DNA of 64,000 nucleotides. It comes from Liolophura sinensis (lineage: Eukaryota; Mollusca; Polyplacophora; Chitonida; Chitonidae). The translations under genes were made by a program, and so were the position numbers. Under the pieces are notes generated by a model. It searched no databases. It saw nothing but the letters and a program-made list of their open reading frames with translations, and was not told where the DNA came from. The stretch spans positions 14,017,570 to 14,081,569 of the forward strand of contig NC_088300.1 in assembly GCF_032854445.1 (NCBI RefSeq), read 5' to 3'. Below are positions 11,031 through 21,371 of this stretch, piece after piece (positions within the stretch are counted from its first letter, which is position 1; each line of letters begins with the position of its first letter).

Positions 11031-11897
11031 ATCTCTTATTTATAGTTATTCACATAGCTTCATCTTGGTTTCTTTCGCAGTAATTACATGCAAATATGTC
11101 GTCTATTAACATCAGGTTTTAATACATTGCAGCTCATATCTCTTTACACATCAGATCATAAGCCTGTAACGGCACTCTCAATGCTTCTTGTAGTTGTAAA
11201 CGTGTACAAATGCATACCCAGTTAAAAGTCAAAATTTATGAGGATAAGCGCTCCCCACTCCCGGGATGGAGAGAATTCCCCTCTATATTCTCTAGTGGTG
11301 GAAGCGTAGACTCGAAACCAAGAGATCGCCGGTTCAAATCCCTAGCTGTCATACATGGTCCTAATTTTCTGCCAGTGTTATTTCAGTCCTATAAAGATAT
11401 TAGTCAGGTCATAGCCAAGACTTTGAAAATGTTACTCGTTGTTGCCTCCCTTGCGGTTACAGAGGTTAAAACAAGGAGAAAGACCTGATTGTCCCGGTGT
11501 CAGTGTAATGTGAATGGGTGGGATGTCATGTCTGATGTCTTCAATATGATACTTCAGAGATGGCAGTACTTTGGCGGCAGTGTCTCCCTGCCACACGAAG
11601 ACATAGCATATGCACACACTGTAACAACTCCTCGCTGTCATATGACTAAAAAATTGAAAAGTACGAAGGCTTTACGTAGGCGGGAAATGACACCCATTAG
11701 AAAGATTGTCAGGTGCTTAACAGCCAATGGCTTTCCTCCAGGCGTAAATCCTACCACATAAATAGAGAAAAACCCGTGTAACATCAAGAACAATACCATT
11801 AGAGGAACTAGAGGAATTTCGAAGCTAAAATCTAAATCACAAATTTGATAAAATATGATGTACGGATCATGAATTGCATATCCTACTTATCCTACAA
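11031..11897. other. Intergenic DNA with a tRNA-like remnant
   Basis: No gene is supported. At 11283-11350 the sequence tagtggtggaagcg, followed about 30 bp later by gccggttcaaatcc, resembles Pol III A and B boxes. The stems do not fold into a proper tRNA cloverleaf, so it is more likely the head of an old SINE. Confidence 0.35.
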
Positions 11898-11964
11898 GGG
11901 GTCTCTCTGACTTAGTGTTTAGCGTACTAGGGCAGCGCAGTGACTCAGGAATAAATAAATAAAT
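11898..11964 (+). mobile_element. SINE with an internal deletion (head joined to tail)
   Basis: The tRNA-like head (ggggtctctctgacttagtg through gcagcgcagtgactcagga) runs straight into ataaataaataaat. About 180 bp of body and core are missing compared with the full-length copies. Confidence 0.7.
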
Positions 11965-12253
11965 CAGTGTCACTGAAATGTGCCATATATCACACTTCAG
12001 CATTCTGCCGGTGCCCCATTTGATGACGTCATGTTGTTCCTTTGTGAGGGGAGTGACGCTTTGGAGCTATGTGACGTCTCGCCTTCATGACGTAGTGATG
12101 TATCGTACAAACAGCAAGAAGTACACAGCAGTTACAGCCGCAAGACAACTCAATTGAGAAAGAAATCGTGTATTTCCAAAACAGCTGCCTTGCCGTCCAT
12201 ATATTCGTTCGTAACATAGCAATAATTATGTGTAGAGTAGGTACTGTATCCAT

Positions 12254-12400
12254 CCAACCAACCCTAAATGAAATAACAGAATGACTGCATCAGTTATGTT
12301 GACCACAATACAACTGGATCATCAGGTGGAATACAACTGTATAGTGTTCAACATAACTAATGCGATCATTCTGTTATTCCATTCGGGGTTGGCCGGTTGG
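12254..12400. mobile_element. Palindromic MITE with arms of about 50 bp
   Basis: The left arm (ccaaccaaccctaaatg, then aataacagaatgactgcatc and agttatgttga) pairs with the right arm (tcaacataactaatgcgatc, then attctgttattccatt and ggggttggccggttgg). Only a short spacer separates them and there is no ORF. This is the structure of a small non-autonomous DNA transposon. Confidence 0.7.
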
Positions 12401-12597
12401 TTTATGTGACAAATGCTGAAATAAACCTCCATCTTCATCAGAATCTGGTGTACATGTTCCTACCTTACAGTACCAAGGGCGTCATCTGAATAACATTTAT
12501 TTTTTTTTTAGGTTTGATATACCCGCTGAACAGTTTGTGTGATCTAACGTTTTTAACGTTTCGTTATATTTCAGAGTTTGGTAAAAGATGCTTATAC

Positions 12598-12985
12598 TAG
12601 GTGGACGTCTGGACCTTTGGCTGCTTTTCGTGCTCTTGAATTTCGTGCTCATCCATTGTACACCGGAATGGCAGAATGGGAATATTTGAACGCATTTTGG
12701 ACAGAGAGGAGACAGGATCGGAAAGGCTGTTTATCCGGAAACAGGGGGACAACAATCTGACCATGGCTCGGTGGTCCAAACACTTACCACCTGAGGCTTT
12801 CTCACCTATCAAGAAGATACAAAGACAGCACAATTCTCGAGAAGTTCTTTACCTGCCCAGAAAGCACATCTGTAAGATTTTGCCAGTCTCATACCACCGG
12901 CACAACGGACATATTTTCCAAAGATATCGTTATGGGAAAGGAAGAATCCCTCCTTCATTTCGAAATGCAAATAACAACGGATAGT
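12598..12985 (+). pseudogene. Protein-kinase C-lobe remnant
   Basis: V-D-V-W-T-F-G-C at 12601-12624 resembles kinase subdomain IX (xDVWSFGC). An in-frame stop follows four codons later. The same frame then stays open from 12676 to 12984 with a basic, helix-like stretch (GIFERILDREETGSERLFIR) that could be the late C-lobe. It lies before the N-lobe of the next kinase remnant, so it would be the tail of a separate upstream copy. The match is short, so this is a weak call. Confidence 0.3.
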
Positions 12986-13084
12986 TTGATAATTGTTTTG
13001 AGTCTCCTGTCACAGAAGATTGGTGGTCTCGGTAGCAAACTTGTGACGACATTTCTCGTATCCAGGCACCCATCATGTCTCACA

Positions 13085-13725
13085 GACACCTATCCACACA
13101 GCATACAGTCATCGGGGAGGGGGCTTTTGGTATCGTCTCCATCAGGATTCTGACCGGTGATAAACAGGTTGTCACCAAATCACTGGTTTTGTGACCACGA
13201 TGTTTGGGGTGTCTTAATCAAGTGACTTTAGGATACCCATCGTACATATATTGTGCTTACGGTGTGACCTTGTATGATGTTCTCACAAAAGTACTCTATG
13301 ATTTATCAAACCACACATGGCTGACATTCGTCAAACAGATGACCAGAACACTGAGAGATATTCACCGGAAAGGTGTTCCTCTGAAGGACCTGAAGGAAGA
13401 CAATATGCTCCTGGATTGCCGATCTCCAGAGGTCCGGCTTATCTACATAGATTTCGGACTGGCAACGTTCGAACAGGAGAGTGTATGGTATTTCCGAGGA
13501 AGAGGTGCAACTCTGTGGTCACCTGGCCCCGGAAGTTCTGACCTGTTAGCCGACTCGATCGTCCTCAGGTGTGTATATCCTATGCAGGATGATGAAGAAC
13601 AATTCATTCGAATGTGACCTGTGTGGAGTATGTGAGATAGCCGATAGTTGTCTGGATTTTGAGACTGAAAGGCCCGGCATTGACTGTCTGAGACTCGGTG
13701 GACCGACTCGATCCATGTCTGACGG
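13085..13725 (+). pseudogene. Protein-kinase pseudogene with most subdomains visible
   Basis: In one frame there are a glycine loop (VIGEGAFGIV at 13108), a lysine strand (QVVTKSL), a hinge-like GVTLYDVLTKVL, a catalytic loop GVPLKDLKEDNMLL (Leu-Lys where His-Arg is usual, catalytic Asp kept) and IDFGLATF near 13449. An in-frame TGA lies between the lysine strand and the hinge (13192-13194). The APE motif (CGHLAPEVLT from 13514) and the C-lobe end (VYILCRMMKNNSFECDLC, then CLDFETERPGIDCLRL) continue one frame over. One stop and one frameshift over a 640-bp domain with no needed intron suggest a fairly young pseudogene or a retrocopy. An undetected intron around the shift is the alternative. 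The kinase subfamily is not recognised. Confidence 0.6.
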
Positions 13726-14142
13726 CTTTTTGATTTATTTTTAAATTATCTTTGGAATTGGCTATTTCAATTTGATACAAATACTATGTCCAAAATGCGT
13801 AATATTAGTCATGACATCTAATTTGTTCTTTGACATCTCCTATGCGGAATGATGAATGTATACTTTCAGAATGTTTAACATTTAAAAATATTAAACATGG
13901 CTTTGTCATTTGTTGTTATGATTTATGGCGTTAACCATCTGAACCAGCCTTGGCCCTCGATGTTATGATTCAAGTGTGGATTCAACCATGTAAAACCCGT
14001 GGAGCCGAACAATCGCTTGCCTTATTACAGTGGTTTTGTCGTTAAATTAATTGTCTTAATACTCTAGTACTTTACATCGAAATTAATGACTCCTTGGATC
14101 CTGAAATTTTCACACAACCTATGTTTATACATTTGACCTCAA

Positions 14143-14296
14143 TAGCTGTCTTAGACTTAAGTCTTAACTTTAAAATGGTTTTTGCGCTAAAATTGTGACT
14201 CACATTAAGAATTTTTTATCTAAATAAAAATTCAAATCTAAGTATAAGAATAATTCTAGAAGTTAAGACAAAATTTGATTTAAATCTAAGGCAGCT
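14143..14296. mobile_element. Foldback MITE-like element
   Basis: The left arm agctgtcttagacttaagtc plus ttaacttt is mirrored by the right arm agttaagac ... ttaaatctaaggcagct. The arms are about 30 bp and the interior is AT-rich without an ORF. Similar single arms occur near 6735-6790 and 49216-49272. Confidence 0.55.
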
Positions 14297-14668
14297 TCGT
14301 GATCCCGGGGCAGCAGCTATAACATGAGTTATTTTGTTATTCCTTTTGTTTTTTGGCCGACGAAAGAAATCTAATGAAAGGGACGGTTGTCTAGACTCGC
14401 ATGAATTCAGTCCCCTTTAAGACGGCTTCATAGTTAGCTACGGCAGAACGGCGACATAAACAAACGTAATTCAGATAATTCCATGGCTCAAATTACAAGT
14501 TTAAAACCGCTGTAGAGCCTTTGGCATAGGCGCCGTATTGGAATCACGCCATCCACCGCCATGTCGGCTATGTAAGTCAGTTGGTTTTAACTGGGTGGGC
14601 TATGTACTCGATTTTCCGTTAGTCGCGAAAGTAAATTCAAAATGGAAGGAATAAATAAAGCTCTATTA
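14297..14668. other. Intergenic DNA downstream of the MFS transporter gene
   Basis: I see no gene, repeat unit or strong secondary structure here. Confidence 0.4.
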
Positions 14669-14674
14669 TTTATT
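14669..14674 (-). terminator. Polyadenylation signal of the MFS transporter gene
   Basis: AATAAA reads on the minus strand 86 nt downstream of the transporter stop codon (14760-14762). Confidence 0.5.
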
Positions 14675-14759
14675 ATCATACATAAACAAAATTCTCAAAT
14701 AAACAGACGTAGCACGAAACAGGTAAAATGCATGACTGGTTTTTCAAATAAAGGAGATA

Positions 14760-17571
14760 TTACACTGGCTTAACAGCCACTAAAATTGTCGAAAATGTAC
14801 CAATACCACATGCAATGCCTAGAAATGTACCAGTCATCGCCAAACATTTGCCGCCATGACACACCGTCCCAGATTCATCCCCAATAGCGGACTCATAAAA
14901 TACACCAAAGGCCTCTTGCATACACAAAATTGCAATTGCCAAGATAGTGTCGGCCAGACCGTATATTTTACCATGGTTGACCAAGTCGTAGTTTTCACAA
15001 GTTAAAACATTGATAAGTCCATATACCCCTCGGGCCAGCCCAGTTGCAAGACTAGCTATAATTATATGCAAAACGGATGTTAAGTTAATGGTCCAGAAAA
15101 ACAAACCAAACACGGACAATGTTGCAAATGTTCCACAAATGAGAACTCTGACAAACGTTGACTTAATGCAGTCAACGAAATATCCCATGAGCAATCTGGA
15201 AAATCCTTGGCAGAATCTATGGAGAACTATCAGCAGCGTGGAATACGAGGCCATATCCAATGACTCTGCAAAAAACGGCACATTAGTTTCAAATGCCACA
15301 CCGACACCGAGGACAAGGGCAAAGGATATTGCAAAGAGTAGAATGTCTCTTCGCCATAGAAGTTCCATATAGGTATAAATCCGTTTTGGGTTGCCTCCCC
15401 CTTGGTACATGTTCGCCATCTTGGGATTCACATGCAAGGAAGAAGGCGAAATTTTTTCCAAACTACAGTGTAACGGACTGCAGCAAAACAAGATTCCATT
15501 GGAAGTTAACAGTGCTCCAAGAAACATAAGGAAACGGGTCAGATTTGCTTGCTTCTCCACCAAGTATTGGCTTCCAGAAAAATAGAAATTGAAGAAGGCT
15601 ACAGAACCAAGGGGTCCAATGGTGTACAAGGTTGCTAAAAACGCCAGTGCTTTCCCCCGGTGCGATTCTGAGTACGTGTTCAACCCAGATACCATAGTGG
15701 GAAACAAGATGAAACTTTTCCCGTGACCTACAACATACAACAAAATCATGGTGGAAAATGCATGTACACATGACGGGAAATTGGACAACAGACGTATTTT
15801 ACATAAACATTTCAGGCAGTGTATTTGAAATAGTTTGAATCGACGCATTTTATACCTTCCCAATCTATGTGTATATTATGCAAGGGTGGTTATATATCTG
15901 GTTTTCTTCCTAAAATATTCATATATTCCGATATAGTCGTTTAAATAAACCATAAACCGGGCATAAGCCATACACCCATACAAATTCTCTCCGATTTATT
16001 TCATTTGCAGTCAAGGCGAGAGGGATCCTACTATCAACCAACAACCAAAGCTTCTAGAGATCAGTGAGAATAATAGTCAAAACAGAGTTTCATTTTTCTA
16101 CTTTAAATTGTTTTTCGAGCGAGTGAATTTTTTTCGCTTTTGCTGTGCGATTGAAGTCACTCCGTTGAAGTTACTGTTGTATTTAGACATACCTGCTGCT
16201 AGAAACAGCAAGGAAAGTGCGATGTACCGTCCCTGAAACAAGCTGGGTACAAGGCTGACTAGAGTGACAAGAGTCCAGGAAATGACTGTCAGACAGACAC
16301 CACGCAGGGCCGTCCGCCGTGGACCTAACCTGTCATAGTAGTATCCTGGAACCAGGTTCAGACCAGTGCCCACAAAATACATGGACGACACCAGCTCGAC
16401 TTGGGAGAAAAAGAAAATAATCGTTAGAGGCTTTTACAATACGACACCTCAGTTAATGCTTGCATACAGCAGACGCAATATGGCACCTGTCACGGACATT
16501 ATGGAGGACATTACAAAATGTACCTGTATCTTTGTTAAGAGATTGCGTGTCAGTTTGGTGTGAGTGAAGTACGATGGAGCTAGGGCTGGACGTCGTGTCT
16601 TATATACGGTGTCCGACATGATGGTTCATTGAGGCATCATCATATGTAATACAAATAAAACGCATGTTATATAAGGCAAGTGGTGTCATTAGGAAATTAA
16701 AAATGGGGACGGGGGTCAACTATCACAGAATATTTAGATTGCCGTAGAACTATATGTATTCTTCAACAGACAGACGTGGGAAATAATGTAGGCATATCTC
16801 GAGTTACGTAGGTCAGGTATGTTATCTGACTGTGCACGCTCAGTGAATCTTCTTGCATTGACTCAAGCAGCTTATCCAGTATCGGCATGGGGAGTGGAAT
16901 GATAACTGCTTAACGCCAGGTCCACCAGGCTGACTTACTCTCCTGTCGTACCTGAGAAGTTCTGGCAGCAACATACGGATGGTTGTGGGTTTCCCCCGGG
17001 CTCTTCTCGGTTTCCTCCCACCATAATGGTGGCCGCCGTCGTATATGTGAAATACTCTTGAGTATGGCGTAAAACACCCATCAATAAATGGGGCCATGTT
17101 AGCAACATTTTACTATCAGCCATGCCCTTGTCGAACTTACACGCACAGAGTTTACATATGTATATGAAAGTCATGCCATTCACATATAGTACGCTATAAA
17201 TAGCCTACTGCATTTGTAGATCTCAGGCAGGTCTTAAGATATGGCTGAATATATGGAACAGTGTGTACTAATGTAGGCCTCCGATCTAGCTCTCTTAGAT
17301 ATATAGGCCTACAGTTCACCTGGGGATACGCCATACAGGTGTATACGCCTAGATGCGTGTTTCACATACGACTATAGCTTTTATACCCGAGTTATTTTGA
17401 GTTATATTTACCTTCAGTTTGTGTCAGTCGGAACACAGATTTCACACTTTCCCCAATCACATTAAAACTGAACGCAAAACTGCTGAAAAAGACGCCCACC
17501 GCACATATGGTGATGTGGGCGGCGTGCCGAGAAGCACTGGTCATAACTGTCCCATCCACTACAACAGACAT
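14760..17571 (-). CDS. Major facilitator superfamily transporter (nodulin-like/MCH1-like)
   Basis: Three exons join in phase: 17571-17412 (160 nt), 16399-16193 (207 nt) and 15727-14760 (968 nt), giving 444 residues. Exon 1 supplies the first membrane helix (HITICAVGVFFSSFAFSFNV). Exon 2 carries GTGLNLVPGYYYDRLGPRRT, the loop 2-3 signature of this transporter class, and two more helices. Exon 3 begins GHGKSFILFPTM and holds the rest: a cytoplasmic loop around residues 210-250 with NPKMANMYQGGGNPKRIYTY, then six helices including LGVGVAFETNVPFF, GFSRLLMGYFVDCI and ATGLARGVYGLINVLTCENY. About twelve helices are expected. The nodulin-like and MCH1 families fit best; SLC16-like proteins are the main alternative. 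The substrate is unknown. I chose the start ATGTCTGTTGTAG at 17571; an in-frame ATG nine codons later is also possible. Intron 1 contains a SINE. Confidence 0.8.
16920..17090 (+). mobile_element. SINE, 5'-truncated, in transporter intron 1
   Basis: It keeps the middle and tail: ctggcagcaacatacggatg, gggtttcccccgggctctt, cccaccataatggtggccgc, gagtatggcgtaaaacaccc and tcaataaat. The tRNA head is lost or unrecognisable. Confidence 0.85.
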
Positions 17572-18463
17572 CCCGTAAATCGGACGACAAGATGATTGTC
17601 ATCGCCCAGTCCATCAGAAATGATGTCCTCCTCTAATAGGCCTATACTAGTGTGGGAGAACGAACAACCAGGCCTGGTATATGTTATCGCCCGCTGGACA
17701 ACGGAATAACGACAACACGTCCAGACTCAACGACATAGTCAAAGAGGGAAACGCCGTTACTTAGCATATGCTTGGACAACTGCATGTATCCCAGTTCATT
17801 AATTAGAGAATGGGCATGGATGTAGGTCCCTGTACTCCAGTATGACCCGGGTGTGCATGTATGTAAACACATCGTGTACTGTATATACATGTCAAGATAT
17901 GCATATAGGGCGCCTATATACTCGTACCTGTATAAAAGGCCTATACCCCCCACAGCGATATAGTCATCCGCATGCAGGATTGTGTATAGGCCTATATTTA
18001 TGATATCAATGTGCCTAACATCGATATTTCCCGCTACACCCTCACATTGCATTTTACACTTTAGTTATTACACAGCCGTGTACGTATATGTGACCCACCA
18101 TTTATTATTGCTAATAAATATATGCTGTCAGTCGCTTGATGAAACATGTCATGATTCCCAACTCGAAATTCGTCTCTATTAGTGTGTGTTTCATTTTACT
18201 ATATAGCACAAATTTTATACTCTCAAATTAAAGGTGTAGTATACCCAATAGATGATAATATATATATATATATATTATAAGATGTGTAGACATCATATTC
18301 TAATCAGTGTATTATCAATACGATATATTGCACGATATTAACTTTGGTTGCAGTTGAATAAACCTGGATTAAATATACGCTTTAGATGTACATACTGCAG
18401 ATCTGTGTGGTGCAAATCTGGTGAAGGCTATAATTGCATATATAACTTTTAACCTATAACTTT
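17572..18463. other. Intergenic DNA rich in TAGGCCTA palindromes
   Basis: No gene is supported. TATAGGCCTATA-like words occur near 17638, 17937 and 17985, with more within 4 kb on either side. A (TA)n microsatellite lies at 18258-18275. Confidence 0.45.
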
Positions 18464-18600
18464 TGGCAGCAACCTGCGGACTGCCGTGGTTTTCCAAGGG
18501 CTCTGCCCGCTTTCCTGTCACCATAATGTTGACCGTCGTCTCATAAGTGATATAGTCTTGAGTGCGGCGTAAAAACCAATAAAACGAATTAATAAATCAA
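18464..18600 (+). mobile_element. SINE, 5'-truncated
   Basis: The 3' half is clear: ttttggcagcaacctgcgga, agggctctgcccgctttcc, accataatgttgaccgtcg and a diverged tail gagtgcggcgtaaaaacc. Confidence 0.85.
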
Positions 18601-19715
18601 ATATTTTACCCAGCAGATCTTACGTGTTAAAGATCGATACATGATGGACAGCTGTAGTTACCAGTGCCACCAATTCGTTTTCTACAACAGCCCTTTATAG
18701 TTTCACAGGCTATTCGTATTCGTGTATACAATAACAAAGATAAACATCTATAGCCCAGCCGTTTATCAGTCATGACGTTCCGCACATTTACATGACTTCG
18801 TCTGATTCCATGGCTTAAATTCAAATGAATTTTCAAGAATTCTGTTTTCAATAATAATCACAAAATTCTAGTCAGGCAAATTTCCTTTTTTTTTAACATA
18901 TAAGAAGTTATATTAATAAAGTCAATGCCCTTTATATATGCTTGAGTTTGATAACAGCGTTGCATGTTTTTAACGTTTAGCTAGGCATTCTTCAATTTAT
19001 ATTCGTTCATTTATGACTGTTTAGTTAGTGGGCCTAGAAGAAAGACCCTTTCAATCGTTCATTTATAGGCATATGTGTCTAGACTTGAAAAGTATAGCGC
19101 ACAGTGGCCGAGTGGGTAAGGACCAACAGTACAAATCTCGTCAGTTTCTATCAATATGGTAAAAGAAAGGTGCTCTCACATAGCTAGTCATCAGGTTTGG
19201 TATATGGGAAAACTTTGGAAGCATAAATACAGAACAGCAACATACATTTCGTCTTCACACAGCTGTATTCATGTCCTCAGCCCGACTACAGTAAAATACA
19301 TTTGAAACACCACCACCAGTGGTGGTCTATATATACACAATCTAACCAACTGTACAAGTATACCCGTACACACCGTTACATCTCCAGCTACTCTCGCTGT
19401 CACCCCTAAGATATTTGCTCCTCTGTATTGTAAGTCTTCCCACACAGTAATATTGTAACCAGCAAATTTTAACAGCTCAGGTGAGTAGGTTAAACAATGA
19501 CAACTGAAACGGTGAGAGTACGTTATTTTGGATGAAAATGGGGAGAGTTGTAAATATAGGGTTGTTACTTAAGATGTTTGCTCAGGTTATCCTCGATATT
19601 TCGCCGCTTTCATACACTTAAAAACAATCCGCATGTTTGGATTCAAGGAAATTATATTCTACGGTTCTTACTTTATTATTTCATACCAGACTTGTTTTTA
19701 AGGACAAACCTTATA

Positions 19716-19958
19716 TTCATTTATTTATTTGATTGGCGTTTTACGTCGTACTCAAGAATATTTCCCTTATATACGACGGCCGTCAGCAGTATTAATGGAG
19801 GAAACCGTGCATAACCTGGTGGGAAATCTATGACAATCCGCAAGGCTCCAGCAGATCTTCCCACGTACGACCGCAGAGGAAGCCAGCAAGAGCTGAACTC
19901 GAACCCACAGCGACGAATTTGGTGAGAGGCTTCTTCATCTGCGCTAGCACGCTAACCC
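19716..19958 (-). mobile_element. SINE, near full length
   Basis: On the plus strand it starts with the tail ttcatttatttatttgattg, passes through actcaagaatatttccctta and the core, and ends with gcgctagcacgctaaccc, the reverse of the tRNA head. The final 20 or so bases of the head are missing. Confidence 0.88.
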
Positions 19959-21371
19959 AAAAATGTCAACGTTCTATATCCAGTACTCCACGATTTTCCA
20001 GTGTTTTCGAGAACACTGTTCGAGGTCTAAGATGCCTTAATTGGTTTAATTTCATGTGCTATCGCCTATATTTTTTGACATGGTCACCCTGTGTAATATC
20101 CTACATATACCGGTGTATATTATTACGTTTAGTATATGTCCGGGTCTGTGGTATCACTGCATGAGTCATAAGATTAACTGGGAATTATTCCCATCTACAG
20201 AATCATGGGCTTGAGTGTAGTATATAGATTTATGTAGAAAAGATTATAGATATGATTATAATTAACGTTTGCGCACAGCAATTTGCTCCAAGCCGTGAAC
20301 ATAGCAACGCATAGTGTCGTTACGTCCTAACGTATTTGTCGTCCGACGATGGCCAAATTGTGTGCATTTGCGTGTTTTACGCAATTTGTCTAATGTCATC
20401 TGTGACTGACTTATGTCATGCACGCAGGCGACATTTGCTTTACATAGGGGGAAAGCCATGTGAAGAGCATATATAAGTCCTATACATAATGTAATTTGTT
20501 GTTACAAACGTTTTCATCTAACTCATTTTGAAGCCCCATATCGCAAATTTTCCTCAGATTATTACCCATCCTGTAGGCCATATTCTCATCCTTAGTCGGT
20601 AATATAAAATGAATAGGCCTACGGTTAACCCCTAGAACAAAATCCATCTGCTATTTTGTCATATTTGGTGTCCGCAAAGTTTACTGTAAAGATAAACGTT
20701 TCATCCTTTTTTTAGGTGGAGTGCTATAGATTTATAAAAACGAAGACGTCATCGTGATGGGCTGGGAAAGGAACATTTCACGTCAGTAAACTGAAGTCAA
20801 CGTCCTGTTGCTGGGCGCCTGGCAAGGCCCGATCGTTATCGACCAACATGTTGTGCATAGGCCTCCCTACATCTATTTCTGTTGGTCATACCTAGGTCCA
20901 CCACACCTAGGTCTAGCATACATGTGGCCATAACTTGCCAAGCCGGGTCGGTAGTTTAGCTCAGGCACCTCAAATTCATCCACCCATATATCTGATAGAA
21001 TTCTTGAGTATGCCATCAAACGACAATCAAATAAATAAATTAATACAACTATTTCTATTATCCTTTAGAGCCTATAGGCCTAGGTCTATTATATAAGCCT
21101 ACAGTAGTCATACGTGTCAAGATGAGAGATAACAGCTAGGTTTAGTTTTGGGAGATAATTGCTTAACTTTTCACCTTACATTATATGACAACAATTTGCG
21201 TACGGGCCGGCGACAAAATGTGTTGCTATACATGTACCCCGCGACCCCTCAACAGCTGTGGTACGTTGCCAAGGGAGATAATGCAAGCAGCTGAGATATT
21301 TATATACCACCCCTAGTATTTCTCGCACTACACCGCGTGAATCGATTCCGAGCTTAACAACGGTCATAGCG
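19959..21371. other. Intergenic DNA upstream of DPY30
   Basis: No gene is supported. Positions 20946-21042 hold a tRNA-like ggtagtttagctcaggcac and, after a gap, a SINE tail (ttcttgagtatgccatcaaa, then aataaataaat), probably another internally deleted SINE. More TAGGCCTA words occur near 20620, 20860 and 21070. The DPY30 promoter must lie at the right end, but I see no TATA box. Confidence 0.45.

Noticed and set aside
11283-11350. Possible tRNA gene with A- and B-box-like words
   Set aside because: The T-stem and acceptor stem do not pair well, so it was kept only as a tRNA-like remnant.
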